Of a stretch of DNA of 64,000 nucleotides, positions 29,834 through 38,056 are shown piece by piece. This DNA is from a virus. Where the stretch lies: the IMG/VR virus record IMGVR_UViG_3300050821_015552, positions 1 through 64,000 of that record, one strand, 5' to 3'. Numbering within the stretch: position 1 is the stretch's first letter; every line of letters begins with the position of its first letter. A program made the position numbers and the translations under genes. Under the pieces are notes generated by a model. The model was not told the origin of the DNA and made no database searches. It was given only the letters and a program-made list of their open reading frames with translations.

Positions 29834-30376
29834 GTGATCCGCTACTACCCGATCGCGGGAGCGCCGCGGAACATCTGCGCCGGCTACGGCAATCGCACGA
29901 CCAACGGCGTCACCAAGCTCCACGACGCCTGCGATCTCTGCGCTCCGACAGGGACGCCTGTCGTGGCGTGCGACGATGGCACCGTCTCGTACGGCGTCGA
30001 TCCGACGGGCGGCAACGTAGCGATTTTGCACATCGCTGACGGGACCGCTTACTTCCACGCCCACCTGCTCGACGTGCAGACTGGGCAGCGCAAGGTCTCC
30101 GCGGGTCAGCAGATCGCTCGGGTGGACACCACGGGCAATGCGGCGCTCGTCGGCATCCCACATTGCCACTGGCAGATCTGGCCGGGCGGCACTTTCCAGC
30201 CGGGCACCGTTCACCCCGATCCGACGGCGGCACTACTGGCCGCCGAGGTGCTCTCGGCTCCGCTCAGCGGCGGCATCGGCGTCGCGTCCAAGGCGCTGCT
30301 CTACGCCCTCGGCTTCGCGACAGCGGTAGGACTCACGTACGGGGCGCTGTATGCTTGGGATCGGCGACAAGCATGA
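29834..30376 (+). CDS. M23 peptidase with C-terminal membrane anchor (180 aa)
   Basis: LytM/M23 zinc endopeptidase fold: HDACDLCAPTGTPVVA supplies the first His and Asp, GGNVAILHIADGTAYFHAHL the central strands, and PHCHWQI near residue 110 the HxH pair. It should cleave peptide cross-links in murein. The last 35 residues are a transmembrane helix (ALLYALGFATAVGLTYGALYAW), so the enzyme is tethered. Murein hydrolases anchored in a virion membrane are known in PRD1-type phages, where they aid entry. Two Cys near the active site are unusual. Confidence 0.78.
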   Translation: MIRYYPIAGAPRNICAGYGNRTTNGVTKLHDACDLCAPTGTPVVACDDGTVSYGVDPTGGNVAILHIADGTAYFHAHLLDVQTGQRKVSAGQQIARVDTTGNAALVGIPHCHWQIWPGGTFQPGTVHPDPTAALLAAEVLSAPLSGGIGVASKALLYALGFATAVGLTYGALYAWDRRQA

Positions 30377-31095
30377 AGACCCGCTTCATCATCTACTGCC
30401 ACACCTGTCGCGTGAACGGGAAGCAGTACATCGGTCAGACGCGACAGACGATGGAGAAGCGTTGGAGCGACCATGTGAAGCTGGCCAAGCGGAGCGTTCG
30501 TGTCGGCTGCCGGGCCCTTGCCTCCGCGATCATGAAGTACGGCGCCGACGCGTTCGACCACGAGATTCTCGATGTCGTGACCTCGCAAGAGGGCGCGAAC
30601 ATCGCAGAGCGGGTATGGATCGAGAAGCGCAGAACGACGTGTCCGAACGGGTACAACATCGCGCCCGTGGGGAACGCGGCGCCGCTGCATCCCGAAACGA
30701 TCCGTCGAGCGAGTGAGGCTCAGAAGAGGCGCTGGGCGAACGCGTCGGAAGAGCAGCGGGCGCCGATGCTGGAGAATCTCCGACGGGGACGCGAAGGCCT
30801 ATCGTTCGAGCAGTTGAGCGATCGCAGTCTGCGCGCACATGCAGCCCAGACGCCGGAGCAGCGCAGCCAGCGGCAGAAGAAGGCCTGGGCCTCGGTACCT
30901 GCCGCACGAAGACTCGAAATCGTTGCGCAGTTACTCAAGAACAAGGCCTCGGATCCGGAGATGTCTCGGAAAATCTCTGACGGCAAGAAGCGCGACTGGG
31001 CGCGCCTGACCCCAGAGCAGAAGGCGGAGCGTGTGCGGCGCATTGCCGAAGCATCTTGGAGCCCCGAAGCTCGACGCAAGCGGGGGCTCTCGTGA
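30373..31095 (+). CDS. GIY-YIG homing endonuclease with TPEQR repeats (240 aa)
   Basis: Residues 6-25 (IIYCHTCRVNGKQYIGQTRQ) are the GIY-YIG motif, with the following Arg and Glu positions (RW..H, IAERVWIEK). The C-terminal half carries repeated helices of the type TPEQ(R/K) that probably bind DNA. ATG overlaps the peptidase stop. A paralogue of the gene at 40757. Likely a selfish mobile gene between two lysin genes. Confidence 0.82.
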   Translation: MKTRFIIYCHTCRVNGKQYIGQTRQTMEKRWSDHVKLAKRSVRVGCRALASAIMKYGADAFDHEILDVVTSQEGANIAERVWIEKRRTTCPNGYNIAPVGNAAPLHPETIRRASEAQKRRWANASEEQRAPMLENLRRGREGLSFEQLSDRSLRAHAAQTPEQRSQRQKKAWASVPAARRLEIVAQLLKNKASDPEMSRKISDGKKRDWARLTPEQKAERVRRIAEASWSPEARRKRGLS

Positions 31096-31793
31096 GCCTC
31101 GACTTCCCCGCCACCGCCAACGCTCTCTGGTCCGGCTTCACGGCCGGCAAGCTGCCACGCCCCGAGTACATCCTGCCGGTCTTCTTCTCGGAGAGCGGTT
31201 TCTCGACGAGCGTGACCAACAGCATAGGTTGCATCGGATTGAATCAGTTGTGCCCCTTCGCGTGGCCCATCCCCGCTGGCTACGCGTCGTGGTCCGCATC
31301 GCAACAGATCGCGGGGCCCATCACCTCGATGTTCGCGCAGCTCATCGCGCGCTACGGCCCCATCAACTCGGGCACGCGCGCTTACCTCGCCAACTTCCTG
31401 CCGGCCGATCTCGCGACGGCCAAGGATCTGTCGAGCGTGCTGGCGACCCGTGGTGGAGCCGTCTACTCGGCCAACTCGGGTCTCGACTACCAGAGCAAGG
31501 GGACCATCACCGTCGGCGACCTGGCGCACTTCATCGCGAAGGCTGCCGGCAACGCTGCGGTGAAGTCGGCCATCCAGCAGACCTACGCGCTCGCGCCCTC
31601 GGGCGTGGGGCCGCAGCAGGACCCCGTCTACGGTACCGACTTCTCGTCCTCGTCGCCGATCTCCTCCATCCCAGTAGCCGACATCGCCCTCGCCGCCGCC
31701 GCCGCCCTGTCGCTCGCGGGCTTAGGGTACCTGGCGTGGAAAGAGTACAAGCAGCCGGGCTACCTGCTGCCTTTCCGAGCGGCTACGGCCTAG
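31092..31793 (+). CDS. Lysozyme-like transglycosylase with C-terminal membrane anchor (233 aa)
   Basis: VFFSESGFSTSVTNSIGCIGLNQLCP has the catalytic Glu (ESG) and the G-x-x-G-x-x-Q motif of lytic transglycosylases; it would cut glycan strands. Near the end a transmembrane helix (VADIALAAAAALSLAGLGYLAW) precedes a short basic tail. With the M23 peptidase it makes a pair of tethered murein hydrolases separated only by the homing gene. GTG start in an overlap. Confidence 0.72.
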   Translation: MSLDFPATANALWSGFTAGKLPRPEYILPVFFSESGFSTSVTNSIGCIGLNQLCPFAWPIPAGYASWSASQQIAGPITSMFAQLIARYGPINSGTRAYLANFLPADLATAKDLSSVLATRGGAVYSANSGLDYQSKGTITVGDLAHFIAKAAGNAAVKSAIQQTYALAPSGVGPQQDPVYGTDFSSSSPISSIPVADIALAAAAALSLAGLGYLAWKEYKQPGYLLPFRAATA

Positions 31794-31818
31794 TTTTCGC
31801 GCGCTGCCCGTTCCGGGG

Positions 31819-31824
31819 TAAGCT
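31819..31824 (+). promoter_or_regulatory. -10 box (TAAGCT) before 31846
   Basis: TAAGCT, preceded by TTTTCGCGC about 19 bp upstream (the same string stands before the box at 47709). Transcription would begin near 31832, giving a 14-nt leader GTGGAGGCTGCTTC that contains GGAGG before the ATG. Confidence 0.42.
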
Positions 31825-31845
31825 CGCACGCGTGGAGGCTGCTTC

Positions 31846-32358
31846 ATGCCGGATGGCTCGGGTACAGGGGCTGCGCAGGACGCCACCCTGCAGGCCATCA
31901 TCGCAGCGCTCGGGGGACCGATAGTCGGCATGCCCAACGGTAGCGGCACTGGCCAAGCGCAGGACGCGTCGCTGCAGCAGATCCTGGCGCTGCTGGGCGG
32001 TGGAGGCTTGGTCCCGGGCAACTACAGCTCCATCGAGGTGCCCATTGGCCTGGTCACCGCGTCGTCCACGAACAAGATCCCCAAGAACGCCATCATCAAC
32101 GCCGTCTTCTTCGACAACTCGCGCGCCGGGGACGCCGCGTACTCGCCGGGCACGACGATTCAGGTCGGCATCGCGGGCAACGTCGCGCTCTTCATGAACG
32201 CAGGGCAGTCGATCCCAAACGTCCAGAGCCTCTACAGCTTCTTCGGCCTCGACATCAGCGTGGGTGCTGCGGCGGCGCCGCTGCTGGTGACCGTGGGTGG
32301 CTCTCCCGCAGTGGGCAGCGGAGTGGTCGTGGTTTATTTCTCGGTGCCTCTGACGTAG
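31846..32358 (+). CDS. 170-aa beta-rich virion-type protein with N-terminal duplication
   Basis: Residues 2-27 and 29-54 repeat each other (P-D/N-GSGTG-AQDA-LQ-I-ALGG). The remainder is beta-rich with Gly/Ser/Val (IPKNAIINAVFFDNS, TTIQVGIAGNVALF, SGVVVVYFSVPL), typical of small capsid, spike-base or cement proteins. No family recognised. Confidence 0.6.
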   Translation: MPDGSGTGAAQDATLQAIIAALGGPIVGMPNGSGTGQAQDASLQQILALLGGGGLVPGNYSSIEVPIGLVTASSTNKIPKNAIINAVFFDNSRAGDAAYSPGTTIQVGIAGNVALFMNAGQSIPNVQSLYSFFGLDISVGAAAAPLLVTVGGSPAVGSGVVVVYFSVPLT

Positions 32359-32370
32359 CAGGAGATCGAC

Positions 32371-32751
32371 ATGAGCGACGACTTCGCATGGTGGAGAGAT
32401 CGCGATTGGATCCTGCTGCTCATCCGGCAGCTCCAGCAGGGGCTGGCGATCATCATCAACAACGGCGGCGTACCGAAGACCGCCGCCGTCATCGGATCCG
32501 GAATCGCCTACACCGTCAAGCCCACCGACGCCGTGATCGCCTTCGACTCGTCGATCGGATCGCAGGCGCAGCCGGTCGCGACGCTCAACGCAGGCACGTA
32601 CATCGGCGAAGCGCACTCCTTCGTCTGGTACGGATGGGGAGGCAACCAGACGCCGCCGCTCATCCAGGGCGCGGCGGCGGGCGTGCTGATGATGCCGTAC
32701 GCGGGCATGCAGACCGAGGGGATCGGGGGCCTTTCGCGCCCTTGTCGATAG
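32371..32751 (+). CDS. 126-aa virion-type protein
   Basis: Begins with an amphipathic helix (WILLLIRQLQQGLAIII) then beta strands (AYTVKPTDAVIAFDSS, SFVWYGWGG). AGGAG precedes ATG. Likely part of the spike/fibre complex with its neighbours, by position only. Confidence 0.55.
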   Translation: MSDDFAWWRDRDWILLLIRQLQQGLAIIINNGGVPKTAAVIGSGIAYTVKPTDAVIAFDSSIGSQAQPVATLNAGTYIGEAHSFVWYGWGGNQTPPLIQGAAAGVLMMPYAGMQTEGIGGLSRPCR

Positions 32752-32767
32752 TGAACGGAGAACGAGA

Positions 32768-35221
32768 ATGAAGACCATCCGCTACGTTGCCCTCGTACTC
32801 TTCGCGCTCGTGGCGTGCTCGCATTCGGGTACCCCGTCTCCGCCCCAGGCCGCAGTCGATGCTGCCGTCGCGCAGATGCCGACCCGTCTCGCTTTTGACG
32901 AGCCAGATGCGGGGATCGTTCGGCCGCAGGCTCAGCCGATCAAGCCGGTTGCGCCGAAGAAGGTAGACACGCGCACCGCGGCGCAAAGGCTCGCCGACGC
33001 CAAGCGTGATGCGATGTCTGCGTGCCGAGGCAGCGACGGCAAGTGGTACTGCGGAGACCTGAGCAACAAGAACGGGCAGGTCCCAGCGCCGCTCATGGCG
33101 TCCGGGAATGCGACTGCCGCTCAATGCGGCCCCGCTTGCACCGTTCCGACTTGGTACATCGACGTCAGCAACACGTCGGGATGTGCGTCAGATTCGAACT
33201 CCTGTACGAGTGCCGGATGCAGCGGTGCAGGCATCGGTCCATGCCTGTCGCTCAACCAAGTCGTCGCGCGCACCGGATCGTCCACGCCGATCTATCCACG
33301 CGGACAGAGCGTCACGATCAACTTTGTCTCCGCGCCCGCGGCCAACTACGGCCCGTACTACTTCGCTCCGCAGCTCTCTGGCGGTGGCACGCTGTCATTC
33401 GTAAGCGGCGTATCGACGTCCGAGTATTACGGCCTCGCGCAGGTCGACGGCGTCAACGTGGTCTCCGCGTTCGGCGTCGACAACACGGGCGCCACGGACG
33501 TCTGCGTCACGACCCTTCCCAATGCGTTCAATACGCTCGCCGCGAACGGTCAAGCCGCATGGATCCCGGGCGGGACCTACAAGTGCTCGACGCAGATCGA
33601 GCTTCCCAGTCTGACCATCAATCAGTCACCAGACGCGACGTTCATCGGCGGCCTCGATGGTCCGTCGACCATCATTCCCGGCACGCTCTTCTACGCTCCG
33701 TTGCCGGGGACCACGAGCACGACGACACTCAATGGGAATCCCACCGTCAGTCCGTACTCCAACACCATCGTCACGACCGTGGCGTTGACAGCGGGCACGT
33801 ACATCCAGATCGTGAGCGTGGCAGCCCCGACGCTCGCCGCGGTCTATCACGTCGAGTCGACCAGCACGTTCACGGCGACGCTCGATCACGCAATGCTCTA
33901 CCCGTTCGTGTCGGGTGACACGGTGAACACACTATCCGGACCTCCTGTGAGCGTCACATGGCGGGGAAACGGTGGCCAGATCACGGGCAAGGCGGTCGGG
34001 TTCATCGGTGGCGCGTTCTGGAACTCGAACATCAGCGGCCTGAAGTTTAGCGGGATCAACGGCACGCACGCCGACTACCTGACGCTCTTGTCTTACGGCT
34101 CGTACAACTCCACGATGCGCGACCTGTCAGCCGACGTGACAGGCGTACGCACCGGGTTCAACGCGGGCTTCGTCGATGCTGGGCAGAGCGATCTGCTCGA
34201 CAACGACTCGATCGTCGGTCCTACGTCCGTCACCGCGTCGGGGATCAAGATCGTCGATGCTCGCGCCGGCACGGCGCAGAATTGCCAGAGTCAAGGTCTG
34301 GAGTGGGGCCTCATCCTCGCGAGCGATGCCACGATCACTCCAGGCGTCGAGTGGTACCACGTTCACGGCGGCAACTTCCTGTACGGCTCGCAGTACGGCC
34401 TGTACGTCGGAGCGGGCAGCGCGAACAACGGATTCTCTGGCTCTATCGTGGCAACAGGGACGCAAGGTGGTGCTCGGCTTGATGGCACCGGCAGCGGCTC
34501 GATGGTGTCGAACACCTTCGAGCGTCTCGACGTCAGCGGGACGGCTGGCGATGGTCTGACGATCAGCGCGGGCACCAAGGGCACACGGATCGACACGCTC
34601 ATCACGGACAATCCGGCTGGTGTCTGCGTACAGGCGCACGATGAGCTATGGGTCGGCTACCACCACGCGTTCACGGCGGTGACGGCTTCATCGCCGAACA
34701 TCCTCAACATCGACACGTCGGGCATTGACGTCCACATCGGAGCACTCGACTGGAACTGCAGCTCCGCGAGCGGCGCCTTCACTAGCCAGGTCAACGCGGC
34801 TTCCCGCGCGACCTTCGGCAAAGGGCAGATCGTGCTGTCCACCAACAGCATCGGTCCTGCTGCGCAGCACTCCGGCTCGGTCGTCGTAGCGGACGAACTG
34901 CAAGTCGTACCGGCTGGCGGCGCTACGGGAACGATCGGCTTCTACGCACCGTCCGGCACACTGCGACTCGGTCTCGGTACGGATTCGAGCACGTGCGCGA
35001 CACCGATCGATGTGACGAGCGGCTTCTCGAACCGTGGACAGACGGCGGCGGGGACTGCTGGCGGCGCAGCCATCGCGTGGCCGGATCTCAAGTCGACAGA
35101 CGTCATCATCCTTACGCCTACGGCCGCGACGTTCACCGGCTGGATCAGCGCGACGTCGCCCGGGACGGGCTTCACGCTGAAGGACTCCGCGGGCGGGACG
35201 TACGGCTACTACATCCCCTGA
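32768..35221 (+). CDS. Beta-helix spike-like protein with lipoprotein signal (817 aa)
   Basis: N-terminus MKTIRYVALVLFALVAC is a typical lipoprotein signal with an LVAC lipobox (Cys17). From about residue 215 the sequence has the pectate-lyase-3 start FGVDNTGATD followed by AWIPGGTYKC and long Gly/Asn/Thr-rich strand repeats to about 700, the pattern of right-handed beta-helix tail spikes and depolymerases that bind or cut host glycans. A lipidated spike is odd for a tailed phage; it could anchor to a virion membrane, or the protein could be displayed on the infected cell. Preceded by GGAGAAC. Confidence 0.68.
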   Translation: MKTIRYVALVLFALVACSHSGTPSPPQAAVDAAVAQMPTRLAFDEPDAGIVRPQAQPIKPVAPKKVDTRTAAQRLADAKRDAMSACRGSDGKWYCGDLSNKNGQVPAPLMASGNATAAQCGPACTVPTWYIDVSNTSGCASDSNSCTSAGCSGAGIGPCLSLNQVVARTGSSTPIYPRGQSVTINFVSAPAANYGPYYFAPQLSGGGTLSFVSGVSTSEYYGLAQVDGVNVVSAFGVDNTGATDVCVTTLPNAFNTLAANGQAAWIPGGTYKCSTQIELPSLTINQSPDATFIGGLDGPSTIIPGTLFYAPLPGTTSTTTLNGNPTVSPYSNTIVTTVALTAGTYIQIVSVAAPTLAAVYHVESTSTFTATLDHAMLYPFVSGDTVNTLSGPPVSVTWRGNGGQITGKAVGFIGGAFWNSNISGLKFSGINGTHADYLTLLSYGSYNSTMRDLSADVTGVRTGFNAGFVDAGQSDLLDNDSIVGPTSVTASGIKIVDARAGTAQNCQSQGLEWGLILASDATITPGVEWYHVHGGNFLYGSQYGLYVGAGSANNGFSGSIVATGTQGGARLDGTGSGSMVSNTFERLDVSGTAGDGLTISAGTKGTRIDTLITDNPAGVCVQAHDELWVGYHHAFTAVTASSPNILNIDTSGIDVHIGALDWNCSSASGAFTSQVNAASRATFGKGQIVLSTNSIGPAAQHSGSVVVADELQVVPAGGATGTIGFYAPSGTLRLGLGTDSSTCATPIDVTSGFSNRGQTAAGTAGGAAIAWPDLKSTDVIILTPTAATFTGWISATSPGTGFTLKDSAGGTYGYYIP

Positions 35222-35232
35222 CGAATTAGCTA

Positions 35233-35261
35233 TCGACAAGGCACACGGAATCGGCTAGCTT
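35233..35261 (+). promoter_or_regulatory. Promoter for recombinase 3 (TCGACA-17-TAGCTT)
   Basis: TCGACA at 35233-35238, exactly 17 bp, TAGCTT at 35256-35261, then seven bases to GTG 35269. The best-formed leaderless promoter in the window. Confidence 0.58.
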
Positions 35262-35268
35262 CGGGTTC

Positions 35269-36300
35269 GTGGCCAAGCCTACCGCTGCGCTCGCGCGGCT
35301 CGCGGAGCTCTCTGTCGAGGTCGACATCACCGAAGGGGTACGCAGGGCCGTATCCTACGCGCAGGACGTCATCTCGGAGCGAACCCGCAAGGGCTACGCG
35401 AACGAGTTCGCGCGCTTCGCAGCCTGGGCGGACGAGCAGAAGCTGCCCTCACTCCCGACCTCGCCCGAGATCGTGGCGGTCTACTTGGCCGCGCTGGCGG
35501 ACGGTAAGGTCCGCATGCGCTGGGTTGGGCGCGGATCCATAGAGCGCGAAACGCAGACCAAGAAGACGCCCGCGACGATCGAACGGGCCTTCATAGGGAT
35601 CATCCATGCGCAGCGCGAGGCGGGTCACGAGTGGCCGCGCGCTCATCCACTTCTGGCGCGAGTGATGCGCGGCATCCGGCGCAAGCTCGGGACCAAACAG
35701 AAGCGCGTTGCAGCTATCGGCCTGGCGGACCTGCGCGCACTGATCGAGCAGTGCCCCAAGACGCTCGCCGGGGCACGCGATCGGGCGATGCTATCGATCG
35801 GCTTCTTCGCGGCGTTGAGGCGCTCGGAACTGGTCGCGCTCGACGCGGCCGACATCAAGGCGACCCCCAAGGGACTCCTCGTGACCATCCGCAAGGCGAA
35901 GGAAGATCAGACGGCCAACGGTCGAACCGTTGCGCTCCCGCGAACGGAGGACGAGAGCATCTGCCCCGTGCGCCTCCTGCGGGCATGGCTCAAGGCGAGC
36001 AAGATCGAGTTGGGACCGCTATTCCGTCGCATCGACCGTGGAGGCAACCTGGGAAGCAGCGCGCTTTCGTCGCAGGTCGTAGGCATGATCATCAAGCAGC
36101 TCGCAGATGCTGCGGGCCTTGACGCCTCGAAGTTCTCGGGGCACTCGCTGCGCGCGGGCTTCGTCACCAGCGCCGCGCAGGCTGGCAAGTCATTCATGAG
36201 CATCATGAACCAGACTGGGCATCGAGACATTCGTACTGCGATGACGTACATCCGGCCCGCGACGGTCTGGGACGACAACGCCGCCGACGGTCTCGCCTGA
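35269..36300 (+). CDS. Tyrosine recombinase 3 (343 aa), paralogue of recombinase 2
   Basis: Catalytic residues: AALRRSE Arg, HSLRAGF (H-x-x-R), TGHR His, and the Tyr of MTYIRPATVW. Clearly paralogous to the gene at 8733 over the full length, but much diverged. It lies alone with its own leaderless promoter directly after the spike gene, a place where phages can keep DNA invertases for tail-fibre switching; no flanking inverted repeats were seen. GTG start at 35269. Confidence 0.85.
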   Translation: MAKPTAALARLAELSVEVDITEGVRRAVSYAQDVISERTRKGYANEFARFAAWADEQKLPSLPTSPEIVAVYLAALADGKVRMRWVGRGSIERETQTKKTPATIERAFIGIIHAQREAGHEWPRAHPLLARVMRGIRRKLGTKQKRVAAIGLADLRALIEQCPKTLAGARDRAMLSIGFFAALRRSELVALDAADIKATPKGLLVTIRKAKEDQTANGRTVALPRTEDESICPVRLLRAWLKASKIELGPLFRRIDRGGNLGSSALSSQVVGMIIKQLADAAGLDASKFSGHSLRAGFVTSAAQAGKSFMSIMNQTGHRDIRTAMTYIRPATVWDDNAADGLA

Positions 36301-36309
36301 TCGGTTCCC

Positions 36310-36353
36310 GGCGGCGCCCGACCCGGACCGAATGCCCGAGCCGGGACGCCGCC
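36310..36353 (+). terminator. Bulged GC hairpin after recombinase 3
   Basis: GGCGGCG (36310-36316) pairs with CGCCGCC (36347-36353) and CCCGG (36322-36326) with CCGGG (36341-36345). Lies just after a stop and before the next promoter. No T-run follows, so the terminator label is tentative. Confidence 0.4.
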
Positions 36354-36409
36354 TACCGGGCCCAATCAACCTTGCCGGCCGCCGAAGAGACTACACCGCC
36401 GTCCTGCGG

Positions 36410-36415
36410 TAGTCT
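36410..36415 (+). promoter_or_regulatory. Leaderless-type -10 box (TAGTCT) before 36422
   Basis: TAGTCT, six bases, ATG 36422; no ribosome-binding site. Confidence 0.5.
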
Positions 36416-36421
36416 GCGGCC

Positions 36422-38017
36422 ATGGCCCGAGTTCAAGTAGCGTACGAGCAAGCGCACGAGTGCAAGGAAGGCTGCAACTGCGCGAAGGACAGCGGCTACC
36501 TCGACGCCGTCCAGCAATCGCTCGCCGATCTCGGCTCGGACGATCCGTCTGGCGACGTCGCCCGCCACGCCAAGTACGTCCGCGGCGCCCAGAAGGCTAG
36601 GCTCGAGCCCAAGCAGGCCGCCGCGATGATCCTCGCGATGAGCCGGCCCGACGAGGGCTACCAGCCCAGGTACAGGTTCGAGGACGTGGCGGAAACGGCG
36701 GCGCACGAGTACATCGCCGTCGACAGCCGGGGGAAGAAGGTGTTTGGGCCGACGCGGGACTACGGGGAGGCGAAGCTGCACGCAGATCGAAGCGGCGGCA
36801 CGGTGCGCTTCGAGATGAGCGCCAGCGAGAGTGCGGCCGAGAAGTCGGTGCTTTACTGGCGACACGAGAACGGTCAGTGGTACGGCAGTCCGCATCGTGC
36901 TCCGTACGCGAGGGGCGACTGGTTCGCGAACGTCTTTCAGGAGCTCGGCGGCAAGTGGGTCGCGCTCGCCAAGACGGACGTCGAGCGAGAGCTGCCCGAG
37001 AACGTCGGCTCCTTTCCTTCGGAGAAGACCGCCAAGCTGGGGAGTGAGAAGGCGTACCTGGAGTTCCTGCTCAAGAACCCGGAGTACCTTCCGCTGACGT
37101 CTTCCGCCGCGCCGCCATCACCCTCCGGCCTCCAACCCGGCTCCCGCGTCACCATCGAGCTCCCACTGCGCCCCGCCGGCTCCGGCGGCAGTGGCCATCC
37201 GAAGCTCGGCTACGTCGTCAAGCTCGGCAAGCGCGGCGCGCTGGTGGCGACCGCGGACGGCGAGGAGTGGTACCCGATCGACCGACTGACGTCCGACGGG
37301 TATGTCTCGCCAGACTACGCGCGGGAGCTGCCGTACGAGAAGCCGATCCGGTTCCATCGGGGGAGGCGTGAAGGGACGTACGAGGCGAGCGCTGGACACA
37401 TGGGTACGATGGTTTGCAGCCAGCGGTCACCGAATCGTCGCGCGAATCCTCCGGTGCTGCCGTGGGTGGTCATGATCAAGAAGGTCGAGATCGTTCAAGC
37501 GGCAAGCAAGCGCGAAGTTTTCCTGCTGGCTCAGGAATGGGCCAAGAGCCCAAAGCCGGCGGAGGAGCCTCCAGCAGCCGCCGAATGTACGCCGGTCATT
37601 CGTAACGGCCGGGTGGAGCGCTCGCCCGACTGCGGTTCGACAGGCGTTCGTCTCGCCTCGGCGAAGGACGTGTGGCTCATCACCAAGGACAAGTACGCGC
37701 GGCAGGGACACGAAACCTTTGAGGTGCTTGGCGCCAACCTGAACAACGAGATGGTCGACGGCCCGGTCACGGTCGCCGTCGGCCAGACGTCGGGCGTTCG
37801 CGTCGAGCCGGAGGCGATCATCATCGCGGCGCTCGGCCTGAAGAACGGTGGCAGCACCCAGATCTGGTGCTGTCACCCGCACCCAGGCGGTAGTCCGAAC
37901 CCGAGCGCGGCCGACAGAAACCTCGACAAGGCGATCCGTGAAGCGTTCGGGACGCTCAAGTCGCTCGAGTACAAGGGGCAAGTGGTCTGCACGCGAACGA
38001 CGTTCAAGCGCGTTTGA
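36422..38017 (+). CDS. 531-aa protein with C-terminal RadC/JAMM-like metal-binding domain
   Basis: From about residue 425 the sequence follows RadC: ETFEVLGANLNNEMVDGPVTVAVG, VRVEPEAIIIAALGLKNGGSTQIWCC, then HPHPGGSPNPSAAD, which fits the JAMM metal motif H-x-H-x7-S-x2-D exactly. JAMM proteins are zinc isopeptidases in other settings; RadC function in bacteria is unsettled. Residues 1-300 are different: an acidic Cys-containing start (ECKEGCNCAKD), a WRHENGQWYG segment, and a small beta-barrel-like stretch. Possible virion-maturation protease or DNA-processing factor. Confidence 0.62.
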   Translation: MARVQVAYEQAHECKEGCNCAKDSGYLDAVQQSLADLGSDDPSGDVARHAKYVRGAQKARLEPKQAAAMILAMSRPDEGYQPRYRFEDVAETAAHEYIAVDSRGKKVFGPTRDYGEAKLHADRSGGTVRFEMSASESAAEKSVLYWRHENGQWYGSPHRAPYARGDWFANVFQELGGKWVALAKTDVERELPENVGSFPSEKTAKLGSEKAYLEFLLKNPEYLPLTSSAAPPSPSGLQPGSRVTIELPLRPAGSGGSGHPKLGYVVKLGKRGALVATADGEEWYPIDRLTSDGYVSPDYARELPYEKPIRFHRGRREGTYEASAGHMGTMVCSQRSPNRRANPPVLPWVVMIKKVEIVQAASKREVFLLAQEWAKSPKPAEEPPAAAECTPVIRNGRVERSPDCGSTGVRLASAKDVWLITKDKYARQGHETFEVLGANLNNEMVDGPVTVAVGQTSGVRVEPEAIIIAALGLKNGGSTQIWCCHPHPGGSPNPSAADRNLDKAIREAFGTLKSLEYKGQVVCTRTTFKRV

Positions 38018-38020
38018 CTC

Positions 38021-38049
38021 TTGCGCTCGGCAGGCAGAAAGCATTATTA
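38021..38049 (+). promoter_or_regulatory. Promoter (TTGCGC-17-TTATTA) before 38057
   Basis: TTGCGC at 38021-38026, 17 bp, TTATTA at 38044-38049, then seven bases to ATG 38057. No ribosome-binding site. Confidence 0.5.
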
Positions 38050-38056
38050 GTGCTTC

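Noticed and set aside
31832-31924. A 30-codon GTG frame exactly at the predicted start of transcription of 31819
   Set aside because: It overlaps the real gene at 31846, which has its own GGAGG and a long sensible product; no features in the short peptide.
35221-36300. DNA-inversion cassette around the spike gene
   Set aside because: A recombinase lies next to the spike, but I could not find matching inverted repeats on both sides, so it is kept only as a question.
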